From Silene conica (taxonomy: Eukaryota > Streptophyta > Magnoliopsida > Caryophyllales > Caryophyllaceae): 64,000 nt of DNA. The notes beneath the pieces are model-generated. The model saw only the letters and a program-made list of their open reading frames with translations. It had not been told where the DNA came from and did no database searches. This document shows, piece by piece, positions 11,276-21,614 of this stretch (the first letter of the stretch is position 1; each line of letters begins with the position of its first letter). A program made the translations under genes and the position numbers. The stretch spans positions 17,012,649-17,076,648 of the forward strand of contig CM055312.2 in assembly GCA_029255685.2 (NCBI GenBank), read 5' to 3'.

Positions 11276-11675
11276 TTCAAATTTCTGAACTTTTTGAGCC
11301 GGGTTTGCAACCCCGTGCAACTTGTAATAGATATTTTCACTGTTTTTTTTTACTTAGACTATTTCGTTGCTTGAATTTTTGAACTTTTAGCGCGAATCCG
11401 TAGGTAGAAGTAGAGACAATTTTCCGTATCCGAGACAATTTTTGTGGGTTTTGTATGTTTGTGGTTTGTTTTTGTGTTCATGTGCAGAAACGGACGAAAA
11501 CAAGGAAGCGGAAAGGAAGAAAAAGGAAGAAAACGAGCTTAATAGTAGCAAAAGCCTCGATCGAGTTTTGCATTTTAGTCGATCGAGGGAAACTCAGTGA
11601 AGAAAGCTTCGATCGAGTGAAAGAGTGTTCGATCGAGGAGAATCCAGTCGAGGAGTTGCTAGTCTGAGAAACACT
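11276..11675 (+). other. Element A non-coding stretch with CTCGATCGAG copies
   Basis: No gene is supportable. A splice-acceptor-like ATGTGCAG ends at about 11486, followed by a Lys-rich short reading (KRTKTRKRKGRKRKK). Four exact or near-exact TCGATCGA copies lie at about 11555-11640. The stretch ends at the CACTA insertion; the palindrome series continues on the other side at 16225. Confidence 0.6.
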
Positions 11676-12189
11676 CACTACTACAGGAACCCTTAAGGAC
11701 ATGATATCAGATTTTGGAAAAATCTGATGTAATTAATTTGCACATCAGTTGATTACAAAAATCTGATGTGTTTATAAAGTAAAGGACATCGGTTTCTATT
11801 TCAAACCTATGTCCATAAGTATTGATTTTAATGAACATCAGACTAAATAAGAACCCATGTACATTAATTGGTCAAGGACAACATTTATTTACCTAAGCCA
11901 ATGTTAATTATTATTGTGAAATAATGCGCGCAAAAAATAAAACTCCCTCACCCTATAATAATAAACGACAAATAAAACCCTCCATATTCTATTCAATATC
12001 AGTTTATGAAATAAACCAACATCTCATCATCTCTTCGACTTCTACCCTTCAAAACCCTTGCTTCCATCTCTTCCATCGTCTTCATCATCCCCCCATCGAT
12101 CATCAAGCACCATCATCAACCTCTAATTCATCAAGCACCATTGCGGTCGCCCGTCATTCAGTTAGTTTGCCAATATAAGCATTCACATC

Positions 12190-12242
12190 ATGACGCAAAA
12201 TCCACCCGCAGAAGTCACCATAACCGCTCCTTCAAACCCTAG
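12190..12242 (+). pseudogene. Putative first coding exon of unknown origin inside the CACTA element
   Basis: ATG at 12190 gives 17 codons plus two bases (MTQNPPAEVTITAPSNP...) and ends AG/GTACCG, a plausible splice donor. The preceding 150 bases are C/T-rich like a plant 5' leader. I do not recognise the gene. It could belong to the SNF2 or KUP donor, a third gene, or the element itself. Confidence 0.35.
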
Positions 12243-12903
12243 GTACCGTTCTGATCAATCCAATTATTTTATATACTATTCTATTTAATTTTAGCTTTAT
12301 ATGATTTAGGTTTATGTTTATGTGCCAAATTTGGGGATCTTTCGTTTGAATTTGATGGGTGCATACAATTCATACTCTTATACACCCTCTCTAATTTTGA
12401 GGGTTTTTATTTGTGTCCTTGGATTTGGTGAAAGTTCCCTAATTTATCCTCTGAGGGGTGTGATTTTCCGTTTTGATGGTTGGAATTTTGAATGCTACTA
12501 TGAGGACATTGTATTTTATCGATGAATATATGCACCAAGAAGTATAAATGGGAATGTTGTTGAGAATTGCTTATAGTTTCAAAACCGATTTTGACATAGA
12601 TACTCTAGCAGAGGTGAACTAGCCAAGGAAGAATGTCCTTCGGAAAGAAACTAAAAGTGTCAGTACAGTCTATGAGCTCTAATATGTGTTTCAGGTTTGA
12701 ATTTAACTGTCAATTGTAGTTGACTCAGACCATGGATCGTAGTTAAGGGTTCTTGTTTTGATTATTTCAAGTTATATATTTTATAAGTTTATTGATCAAT
12801 GACAACCTAAAACCGTGATCCATTGAAGTTGAATGCAACACTAAATTATATACATATGCTGACTGGTGATCATCTCATATAATTTTTTTTTTAATGTTTG
12901 CAG

Positions 12904-13023
12904 GAGAAAGATATCTTACTAACAACTTATGATATTGTAAGGAACAACATGAAACAGCTATGTGGGGGTCAATATTATGACGTGGATGATGTCCCACTGT
13001 GGGATTATATGATATTGGATGAG
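12904..13023 (+). pseudogene. Captured exon of an SNF2-family chromatin-remodelling helicase
   Basis: A 120-bp open stretch between a TTTGCAG acceptor and a GAG/GTTCTC donor reads EKDILLTTYDIVRNN and then VPLWDYMILDE (40 codons). This is the segment around helicase motif II (Walker B, DEGH) of SNF2 ATPases, which use ATP to move nucleosomes. From memory it most resembles the plant CHR24/ERCC6-like group, whose motif II exon ends at the same DE. The exon is in frame and without stops, but only this one is visible. It is a fragment with no ATPase capacity. Confidence 0.7.
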
Positions 13024-13769
13024 GTTCTCTCTCTCTCTATCCATTTTTTGTTTCCAAACAAGTCCTAAAGGCCTTTTTTTACCGTTAAATGTGACTTTTG
13101 TTTATGAAATTGTAAAACAGCCAGTACCATGATAGTTCCTCGTAGTGCTAGATCTCTATTCCAATTGGTTGAATGTCCCCAAAAGAAGATTTTGAATAAA
13201 AATGAAAGGAGGGAGTATTCCACAACACAAAGATTTGAAATTTGTGGCGTATCTGTGAATTGGTTTTTGGGACTAAGACTCTAATGTTGTTGTTGTATCT
13301 GTGAATTGCTAATCTACTAGCTTTGTTGTTTTTCAACATTTAGTGTTGACTTTGTATATATAACACGATTATATGAACTAAAAGAACACTAAGTAGTGGT
13401 GGAGCTAGGATTTCTAGTTGAGGGGGACGCAAAATTTCAGTGGAGGCGAACAAGTAATGCCATAAACGAAATTTGAAACAGTTCTGAAACTTTAACAATT
13501 TTTTTTCTTTTTCAAATTTCCATTATTCAGCACTCTACCACTGGTACTAAGGACTCACGGAGTGTGCGTTTAAGTAACTTTTGAATAACTTTTGAGGTTT
13601 AGCAGGGGTAACATCCATAGTAGTAGTTGTAAAATTGACATTGATCAATTCCTTGACTGTAGCTTAATCTGTACAGTACTTATTTTCATGAACTTTGAGT
13701 TATTGAGGATCGCGTTTAATTGAAACTAGCTTATAATGAAACAACTTTAACAAAATTTTTGGATGGCAG

Positions 13770-14725
13770 TTCTATCAGCTGCAGGTGGAATCAAGGTAGA
13801 CCGCCCCAACCTGAGCAATGGTAATCTCTTGGTACTTACTACTTTGATCTGTTACAGCTGTTACCTAACCGGTTAATTCATCGAGAGTGGTACTCATGAT
13901 GTGGGTCAAAATTCAAAACCCGTTGGCATCAAAATTGTCATTGTGGGTTTAGACCAAAATTACAACTACTTGATATTTTTATAAATGTCAATGCTCCATT
14001 AGTAATTCTCGATGTGTTCCTGACAGCTTCTTTATGTAATGATGTGCAGATGTGGTAGTTGTTGTAGCTGTGGTGATACTGGTTGGTCTGTTTAGCCTGC
14101 AACATTACAGTACTGATAAAGTGGGCTGGCTATTTGCTCCAATCGTATTGCTTTGGTTTCTATTGATTGGAGGCATTGGCATCTACAACATATGCAAACA
14201 TGACAGTAGCGTTCTCTAGGCATTTTCACCTGTCTATGTTTATCGTTATCTGAAGAAGGGTGGCAAAGATCATTGGACATCATTAAGGGGAATCATGCTT
14301 AGTATAACTGGTATACTACTGACATTTTGTGCTTTTTAGTGAATCTTGTATGAGACAGATTCATATGCAAGACCAACCAAATCCTTGCACATTCCTTGTC
14401 AAAGTAAGGGTGTTTAGGTTGGTCGCACTATGAACGTCTATAAGTTTTTGTGTTTTTGATTGAGTTGATGTTGTGTTACTGTTGGCTGATATTTTGAGAT
14501 TAAAATGAAAGGGTTGAATTGTCTATTTAACTCCTTGATGATTAAAAAAAATGGTAGGGACGGAAGCGCTGAATGCGGATTTGGGTCATTATCCTGTATT
14601 GGCTGTACAAATCGCGTTTACTGTAGTCGTATTCCCGTGCCTTCTTTTGGCATATTCTGGGCAAGCGGCTTACCTTGTCAACCATCAGGGCCATGTAGCT
14701 GATGCATTCGACCGCTCCATACCAG
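13770..14725 (+). pseudogene. Captured KUP/HAK potassium transporter gene fragment, three exons with introns
   Basis: KUP/HAK/KT proteins are plant K+ uptake carriers with about 12 membrane segments. Three consecutive exons with matching phases are readable: 13770-13820 (LSAAGGIKVDRPNLSN), 14050-14310 ([53 protein letters not shown]) and 14558-14725 ([33 protein letters not shown]). Introns begin GT and end AG. They cover several hydrophobic segments of the central part of the family. One TAG stop lies at the SSVL/AFSP boundary of the second exon. Retained introns show a DNA-level capture, not an mRNA retrocopy. Confidence 0.88.
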
Positions 14726-15305
14726 GTCTTGTTTTCTTTATTTGACATTCTACCTTTTGGTATAATTTTATTGTACTTTGTAGTTATAAATGTACTGGTT
14801 CTATGAGCATGGGTACATGAATCAGGTGCAACGGAATAGAAAATAGAAACACCGATGATATTTCGTGGCAGTACTCCTGTTGTTTTTGTTTTCTTAGTTC
14901 CTTAAAAAAACCTAACCGTAGTTATCCATTTTCATAGCTCCTTTAATAACCAAACTGTGTGTTATTTCATCCTGTGGCTATTGGTCATTACTCTTGTTGA
15001 TAATTTTAACTTCCTTAAACTGTAGAAAAGCTGTATACAGGTGATAATTTCGCAACAACTTTCATTGCATCATCAAATCTTATAAAGTTGCTTACTAGGA
15101 GATGACAAAACCATACACGTTTAATTTTTTTCCTCTGTTTTTTGTTTACAAATAATCTGAGAGAATAAGCTTACTAATTACCGGCAATACTTGAGATAAT
15201 TCGTCTCCGCCTCGAAAGTTTTGTGAAGTTGTTTTTCAGTATTATTATTATGAAGTTGTTTTTCCGTATTATTATTAAAGCTAGAATTTTGTGCATGATT
15301 TACAG
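14726..15305 (+). other. CACTA interior between captured exons
   Basis: No coding sequence recognised. It may be intron of the captured KUP gene on its left side. A tandemly repeated TATTATTATGAAGTTGTTTTTC motif sits at about 15238-15280. Confidence 0.4.
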
Positions 15306-15389
15306 GTTTTCAAACACCGACTGCCATATTCCCAAGAAGAAATCGACGAGGTCGGGGACTTGTGGGCGGACTATTTTCTAAATGCATAG
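15306..15389 (+). pseudogene. Possible terminal exon of unknown origin inside the CACTA element
   Basis: After a GATTTACAG acceptor, an open reading of 27 codons (ending EIDEVGDLWADYFLNA) closes with TAG at 15389. I do not recognise it. It may be the last exon of a third captured gene or of an element-encoded transcript. Confidence 0.35.
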
Positions 15390-15840
15390 TCTTTTTAGTA
15401 ACGTAGTACTTTGATTTTGAAAACTAAGCCGATGTTTGGTTAGTTGTTGAACTTGTTGTGATCTCTAGACTATTTTGGATGTCGTCTAAAATGACGCATA
15501 ACCCTATGTTTGGTTAGTTGATGAATTTTGATAATGTATGAAAGACGACCGATCTTTGTCGTGATTTGCTTTGAATTTGTTTAATGAAAGACGAACGACT
15601 TTATCGTGCTTTGCAATGAATTTGTGTTTGTTTGGTTGATGGTGGCCTATAATTTATTTTGATACACCAGTCTAAATGGCTGACCTCTGAATAATGTATA
15701 CTGGTGGTACAAATTACCATCAATACCATTTTTTTATAAAAAAAGGCATCATCAAGGACAGCGGGTTTATGTAATAGTATGATGCATATTAACTTGTAAT
15801 GCACATGGGCTTCGGTCAACTACTGATGTACAAAACATAA

Positions 15841-16094
15841 ATGGACATCAGATTACAACTAAAGAATGATGTGCATAAATATGATGGACATCAGACTTAT
15901 TAAACCTCCGATGTGTGCAATAACACATGGACATCAGATTACAGCTAAAGAATTATGTGCATAAACATGATGGACATCAGACTTCTTAAACCTCCGATGT
16001 GCAATAACACATGGACATCAGATTACAGCTAAAGAATGATGTGCATAAGTATGATAGACATCAGACTTATTAAACCTCCGATGTGCATTAACAC
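15841..16094. repeat. Subterminal tandem repeat of the CACTA element
   Basis: Three copies of an 84-86 bp unit begin at 15841, 15927 and 16011, each starting ATGGACATCAGATTACA. Similar single motifs occur near the left end (about 11740-11830). Such arrays are the usual transposase-binding regions of CACTA elements. Confidence 0.8.
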
Positions 16095-16221
16095 ATGGAC
16101 ATCGGTTGCAAAACCGATGTCCTTGATACCCATAATGGACATCAGTGAACTGTACATCGGTTGCTAAGCCGATGTCCATGACCATAAAAGTCTGATGTCC
16201 TTAAGGGTTCCTGTAGTAGTT

Positions 16222-16759
16222 ACTCGATCGATTGGAATCCAGTACTCGATCGAGCAATTTCCACCTAAGTGACTTACTTGATCGAGTAGATTCAGTTACT
16301 CGATCGAGTATGGTTCAGCCTATATAAGGGAGTTCTTCGATCCTCTTTGCTCATTTACGCAATTTCAGTTTTCGAACCCTCTTTCCTTCGATTCCTCTCT
16401 TTTCCTTTGTGTTTTTCCAATCTAATCACATAAAATCGTTCCTAAACAACTTAATTTCGATAATTTAACAAAAGCCCCATCAATTTGCATCTTAATTTCG
16501 AGTAATTAAGATTTTCGAAGCATCTAGGGTTTGCTCGTTCGAGTATTTTCAAAATTTGATTGTTAATTTGTGATTTTCTGCTTTAATCATCATCATTATC
16601 ATCGAGTAAGTCGATTTTCATCTTCAATTTCAGTTTCAATTTATATTTTTTCCCTAATTTTCGAAATTAGGGTTTTGAGATTGAATTTGAGAGTGTTTTT
16701 TCGATTTATGTATGATTATTGGTGGTGTTTATAGTTGATTACATGATTGTTGTGCAGAA
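16222..16759 (+). promoter_or_regulatory. Putative internal promoter and spliced leader of element A ORF-1
   Basis: After the CACTA target duplication come three to four CTCGATCGAG-type copies (16224-16305), a TATATAAG box at 16321-16328, a C/T-rich leader, and a possible leader intron from GTAAGT (16606) to TTGTGCAG (16757), three bases before the ATG at 16760. Element A's LTR has the same CTATATAAG context at 21722-21730. This suggests separate transcription of the downstream ORF. Confidence 0.45.
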
Positions 16760-17250
16760 ATGGAGCGCAAATCGACCATCGCAGCTACCACCAGCACCAC
16801 GACATCAGCCACGGTGGCTGGTCGTGCTTCGTCTTACACTGCAGCAGCAACCACCGCCGCTATGGTGGTTGCGCGTCCTCTTGTGCCTGCTACTGCACGC
16901 ACCCACACACCACTCACCACGACATATTATCCCGCAACCGTCACAACTATGGCAGCCGCTTCTTCTTCCTCAGTTGATAAAGGGAAGGAGAAGATTCCAG
17001 TATTGTGTCAGAGGGGTCGGAAATCGGTCTTTGCGATGCCACCACGCCACGCACCACGTCCACCATCTACGCCTGCGATTCCCTCACTTGAGGAAATCCC
17101 CGAGGTAAGTTTCGATTCCACCCATCAGAGAGATCAAATCGAGTTTTTACTCAATAGTTACATTCGTAGTAGTAGATTTTTGGATCGTTCCGAGTTAGAT
17201 CAGCTAGGTTTGTCTAGACCCATAGTTGACCTCTTGTCCTTTATGGGTCG
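16760..17250 (+). pseudogene. ATHILA ORF-1-like protein, truncated N-terminal part
   Basis: ATG at 16760. The first about 95 residues are Ala/Thr/Ser/Pro-rich, followed by a basic stretch (KGKEKIP, RGRKSVFAMPPRHAPRP) and a folded part containing RDQIEFLLNSYIRSSRFLDR and LDQLGLSRPIVDLLSF. The R-F/Y-L-D...L-x2-L-G-L...V-x-L-L pattern is that of the ATHILA ORF-1 family found behind pol in Athila elements. Its function is unknown, and an Env-like role has been proposed for the position. From about 17250 the open frame runs into the antisense of element C's protease, so the true C-terminus is missing. The family call is from memory of the pattern. Confidence 0.55.
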
Positions 17251-18250
17251 CAGGTTTAGCGAAAACGAGTTTCTCACCCCCGACATTAAAGGTCAATGTA
17301 CGCAACCCAACATCCACGATAGCTTGGGCCGTGTGTAAAAGTGGTCGTCCTAGAATGATAGGTGTATACGAGTCTTCAGGTATGTCAAGTACAACAAAGT
17401 CGACTGATATAAAGAAACGTCCAATTTTAACCGGTATGTCCTCTAGGACTCCTAAAGGTCGAGTCAATGATCTGTCGGCCATCTGAACTAACATGTTAGT
17501 ACAGTGAAACTGAGTGAACCCCAACCTTTTAGCTAAGGACAATGGCATAAAGTTAACACTAGCGCCCAAATCACATAAAGCCCTATCAATAAAGTGCTGT
17601 CTTATATGGCACGGTATAGAGAAACTACCTGGGTCAGATAGTTTAGTCGGGGTTCAGTGTTGAAGATGTGCGGAGCACTCTTTAGAAAATGCGATGGTCT
17701 CTATTTCATCAACTGAACGCTTACGCAACAAGATATCCTTCATAAACTTGAGATAAGGCGCTACCTTTTTAACCAAGTCAAGGAAGGGAATGTGAACGCT
17801 CAGGCCTTGGACGAGTTGACCGAATCGGGCGAACTCCGGCTCTGTCTTCTTTTCTTTTCTCAAACGTCCCGGGAAAGAAACGTGCTCATCAGAATTGGGT
17901 TTATGTGTATCACGAATCAGCGCATTATTCAACATCCTTTGATTGGGGGGTCTCGATTGAGACTTTTCAGACTCCAGTCTGCCCGATCGACCATTTTCAG
18001 CAACAAAACTCTTTGATCGACCATCATCAGCAACCAAATTGTTCGATCGACCTTCTTCGTTTCTCGATCTAGCAATTCCTTCCTCCATAGTGTTCGATCA
18101 AACACTTTCATCAGACAGGTCACTCGATCGAGAACGTGGAAGTTCTCGATCGACTAGATCTCCAGACAAACCTCTCGATTGAGTGTCGGAATCCCCTCGA
18201 TCGAGCAGATCAACAGCATCAACAACTCTTTTCTCGATTCCTGTACCTGA
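17250..18250 (-). pseudogene. Element C gag-protease linker and protease, truncated
   Basis: The linker (about 17940-18250) consists of CTCGATCGAG-derived blocks (GRSNNLV, GRSKSFV, GRSGRLE). Then follow SFPGRLRKEKKTEPEFARF, APYLKFMKDILLRKRSVDE, a stop at about 17657, DPGSFSIPCH, and CDLGASVNFMPLSLAKRLG with the Athila-type D-L-G catalytic triad. After this come ADRSLTRPLGVLEDIPVKIG and YTPIILGRPLLHTAQAIVDV. The reading is lost at about 17250, where element A sequence takes over. Apart from one frame break near 17650 the domain is intact to that point. Confidence 0.82.
17940..18235. repeat. CTCGATCGAG cluster in the gag-protease linker of C
   Basis: Exact TCGATCGA copies (near 18045, 18123, 18147 and 18198) and many diverged ones (CCCGATCGACC, TTTGATCGACC, CTCGATCTAG). 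It occupies the same protein position as the clusters of A and B, though the flanking sequence differs. Confidence 0.85.
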
Positions 18251-18406
18251 AACATTAGCAGAAACAGTAGGGTCAGTAACTTTAACATTGGAATATGTAT
18301 TTCAAGACCTGAGGGTCACCATGTTGAGAGTTTCTTTTCTCTTCTCGGATTGGGAAGGCAAATATCCCGGTTGTCTTACGGATTGGTTTGTAGCAAGTTG
18401 GGCTAT

Positions 18407-19713
18407 CTACGACTCAAGCATTTTGATAGTTGCGTTGTTAGCTTGGTCGGATTTGGACATTTGTGTAGCCAATGATTGGATCATTGTTTTTATCTCTCCA
18501 ATCTCGGAAATTCCTCCAGATGAGGAACTCCCATGCTGCGGGTTAGGAAATTGAGGGGCCCTTGGAAATTGTTGTTTGTGCGGCGGCACGTAGGCTTGTT
18601 GTTGTTGTTGCGGTGGTGGGGATGGGTTAAGGACGTTTTGACTTGTCCACCTTAAATTGGGGTGGACGTACCCATGATTATCCGCGAAGCAATCAACAGC
18701 TACATGGCCTGGTTCGCCACATCTCTCACATAGAATGGGTTCCTCTCTTTGCAAAACATGAACCGTTTGACGGTTCCCGGAACTTTCACTCTCTAATCTC
18801 TCTATCTTGGCAAAAAGCTTATCGAACTTAGCCTCCAAACCTTCAGTCTCAATGATAGCCACGGTTCTCGTTCCGCTCCTCGGATTAGCATACTCGGACG
18901 TGTGTGTAGCCATTTCCTCAATTAGGCTCCAACCTTTGTCATCATCAACCTCCCTTTGGAACCTCCCATTCGCGGCAGAGTCGAGAATGGCACGGTGATC
19001 ATCGTAAAGACCGTTATAGAATTGGTTGCAGATGAACCATGGTTCAAAACCATGGTATGGAACGGCTCTCACATATCCTTTAAATCTATCCCACGCCTCA
19101 CTTAGGTTCTCAGATGGTTTTTGTTTGAAGTTGGTGATTTGTGTTCTTAAGGCATTCTCCTCTGAGGTGGGAAGTATTTTTTGCAGAAGGCTAGGGCTAA
19201 GGAAGCCCAATCTGTAATCCCGGCTGCTACCCTATCCAAATCTGACAACCACTCTCTAGCGTTATCAGTTAGGGAAAAAGGGAAAATGGCTTCTTTTATT
19301 TTGTCTTGGGTGACTCCCCTAGTAGCCGGAATGGAGGAGAAATAGTCAGCAAATCTCTCCATGTGTTTCCTCGGATCCTCACCAGCAGCTCCCCTATATT
19401 GGTTCCGTTCAACCATATTAATGTAGGAAGGTCTGAAGTCAAAGGTTTGACCGTCCTCATTGGTAGCTGTACTAAACCCCTTGGGAATGAATTTAGCGGT
19501 GGGCTCGGAATGACTGCCTATATTAGGCATTTTGATTTGAAGGTTGGGTTCAACTATGAAATTTTCCTCAAAGATAGTGGCTCTCTCTCTCTCTCTGTCA
19601 GGGGTACTCAAGTCTTCCTCTCGACGAATTCTTTCTAGCTCTCTCGCGTTCGGGATCGGGTTCCACCAATTCTCCCATTCGAGACCTGTGCACACACAAC
19701 TGAAAGAGAACAA
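18407..19713 (-). pseudogene. gag: Element C Athila-type gag, one frameshift
   Basis: Structural Gag. The N-terminal open frame (19713-19147) includes MPNIGSHSEPTAKF, FDFRPSYINMVERNQYRGA, GEDPRKHMERFADYF and ALAFCKKYFPPQ. A single frame change near 19150 leads to the second frame (to a stop at 18407) with QITNFKQKPSENLSEAWDRF and QFYNGLYDDHRAILDSA. It also holds a complete zinc knuckle, CERCGEPGHVAVDC (about 18713-18754, C-x2-C-x4-H-x4-C), that binds the element RNA. A Pro/Gln-rich tail with a short poly-Gln follows. Upstream of the N-terminal reading, a TGTGCACAG acceptor-like site precedes GTCTCGAATGG, so the start may follow a leader splice. Confidence 0.88.
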
Positions 19714-19788
19714 TTAGAACGGTCTTAAGGAGTTAAAATTCCTTAAGACAAAAATGGATAAAAACTTTAACAGAAAACAATGTTGCCT

Positions 19789-19805
19789 CCCCGGCAACGG
19801 CGCCA
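19789..19805 (-). other. Primer-binding site of element C (tRNA-Asp)
   Basis: - strand TGGCGCCGTTGCCGGGG is an exact complement of the plant tRNA-Asp(GTC) 3' end including CCA, as known for Athila elements. It lies five bases inside the LTR end. Confidence 0.9.
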
Positions 19806-19810
19806 AAATT

Positions 19811-21614
19811 TGATGTCTGTCGTTTTAGACACCAAAAATAAACCTAATGAACTACTAATATAAGCTAGTGGTAAATAGGGTCGATTCCTCAGGGAGGCTG
19901 ACTGTCAACTATCAGTCTTTAACTATTGGTCACAATTGGGGGTTTGAAAATTGTTATCTAAACTACGAGATGTGAGATATGAAAAAGAATAAGAAAATGA
20001 CAACAAGTCCGAAATGATACTTATTAAATCAAGAGTAAAGAAAATATGCTGGGAACTCGGGTCATTGTGTCTTATGCATTATCGGTATAATTGGGTTGGT
20101 TAGTTTATTGGTAGGAAAGGCTGGGTCATTACAGTCACGTCTCAAACCTGACTATACCTTCCGGTATTAAGTCGCCCTAAAGTCGTTTTTGCTTAACTTC
20201 CGCTCTCACAAAAACTAATTAAAATAATTAAGCAAGTCTTACCCTTCCAACCTTCCGGTCTAGGTCGGGATTTAACTAAACATAAGGTCTCATGCGTGCA
20301 CTCACTAAACCAAACACGAATTAAATTGCTTAATGATAACTCCTACCACAAACTACCCATCCCGACTACCACCTATCATGCATTAGACACAAGTTCCTTC
20401 ATCCCGGCACATTAAACGAATTAGCTACTCATGACGGTATTAATAACGATTACGACTACAACAATTATACTAACAAGTGACATGATGATAAGGAGATAAA
20501 ATCAGAATATAAAAACAGTGACAAGGGAAGCGAGATAGACGAGAAAACAGTGAGCAAGAGGGCGTGATTTTCGAGACTTAAATGGAAACAAAAGGCGCGG
20601 GAACAAACACAAAAACCGATGCAAATATGGATTCTAAACAAAATAACTATATGATAATACTAGATAATATCAAAGATGATTAAGGGAAGGGAAACAGAAG
20701 CGAGACACGATGAACGGAGACGAAAACAAGGACGAATGAAGACGAGTAAACGGTGTATGAAAACAGAGCACAAACACATGCGACAAAGCAAACGGAAACG
20801 AAAATAGCAAACAGGAGATACGGATTAAGAATAACAATAAAAACAGTAGAAAGGAATTATGGAAGAAAGAAATACGATTAGATTATCCGGCTTAAGAACA
20901 AGAGTAGCACAATCCTTGAGTTCGTAAAAAGAAAAACTAAAATTATTGTTGAATAAGAAAGTGTGATGGCTGAAGTAAAAATGAGTTCTGAAAGATAAAG
21001 TGAATAGTAGAGAAATGACTGATAACCTAATGAACTCACTAAGGAGTTCTTAAATAAAGAGTAAAATAAAAAATGTTGTAAATCTTCGAGAAAACGAAGA
21101 GCCAGCGACAATTCTCTCGATCGAGAGAATTGAAAATGCTTCTCGATCGAGAGAAACTTCATCCAAAATGGTCGACCGAGGAAGTCATGGTTCTCGATCG
21201 ACTTCTTCTTCTGCAAAACCTCTCGATCGATTAACAAAGCTATCGATCGAGCACCTAGAACATTAATTCTTCTCGATCGAGCACAAGACAGCTCGATCGA
21301 GGTCTTTTCTTACTCGACAAGGTCTTCGATGGGTCATAAATGGTCGATTGCCTTGACTTTCTCCTTGATGGTTGATAATACTCCTCACACTTCTCTATTA
21401 ACGCACAACCAACCTCGTTTCTTCCATCATCTACTAAAATGCAACACTTGAGGTAGAAAAAGCTCGGTTTCCGCTACAATTCGGTCTATATCTGCAAAAC
21501 TGCAATACAAACACAAAGCAGCATATACGGGGTATAAAGTGATAATAAATCACCTATTTGCATGGAAATGTGTGTCAAAATGGGACTAAAAAGTCTATAA
21601 CAAATGCACACATC
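19811..21614 (-). repeat. Element C 5' LTR, full length
   Basis: About 1804 bp. On the - strand it starts TGATGTGTGCATTTG (21614) and ends GACAGACATCA (19811). It contains a CTCGATCGAG cluster at about 21112-21305 and shares its terminal sequences with B's LTR. No second copy is in the window. Confidence 0.82.
21112..21305. repeat. CTCGATCGAG cluster in element C LTR
   Basis: About seven exact TCGATCGA copies plus variants in 190 bp. The sub-block TTCTCGATCGAGCAC AAGACAGCTCGATCGAGG also occurs in B's LTRs (about 3430-3462 and 10440-10472), showing common descent of at least part of the cluster. Confidence 0.88.

Larger units (their letters stand above)
11676..16221 (+). mobile_element. Pack-type CACTA transposon carrying host gene exons
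   Basis: 4546 bp. Terminal inverted repeats: CACTACTACAGGAACCC TTAAGGACAT at the left and its complement (ATGTCCTTAAGG GTTCCTGTAGTAGT) at the right, the last base being T instead of G. Flanks carry a 3-bp duplication, ACT (11673-11675 and 16222-16224), as usual for CACTA elements. Both ends hold subterminal copies of ATGGACATCAGA-like sequence. No TNPD-like transposase is seen, so it is non-autonomous. The interior holds exons of an SNF2 helicase gene and a KUP/HAK potassium transporter in + orientation. It splits a CTCGATCGAG cluster of element A. Confidence 0.87.
17250..21614 (-). mobile_element. Element C: Athila-type Ty3 retrotransposon, right half only
   Basis: The element is on the - strand: complete 5' LTR (19811-21614), AATTT spacer, tRNA-Asp primer site (19789-19805), gag (19713-18407), linker and protease (to about 17250). 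RT, RNase H, integrase and 3' LTR are missing; the protease is joined to A's ORF-1. The outer flank resumes A's LTR-like sequence at 21615. It has the best-preserved gag of the three Athila elements, so C is probably the most recent of them. Confidence 0.85.

Noticed and set aside
13770..14725. A functional KUP/HAK potassium transporter gene
   Set aside because: Only three internal exons are present, one with a stop, and they lie between CACTA inverted repeats with no promoter or terminal exons of the family.
16222..16760. This TATA-containing stretch as an LTR of another element
   Set aside because: No second copy, no primer-binding site after it, and it leads straight into a leader intron and an ATG.
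16719..17108. Alternative + strand open frames (His/Leu/Pro-rich) overlapping 16760-17250
   Set aside because: Shadow frames of the ATHILA ORF-1-like gene; their composition follows from its Thr/Ala/Pro codons.
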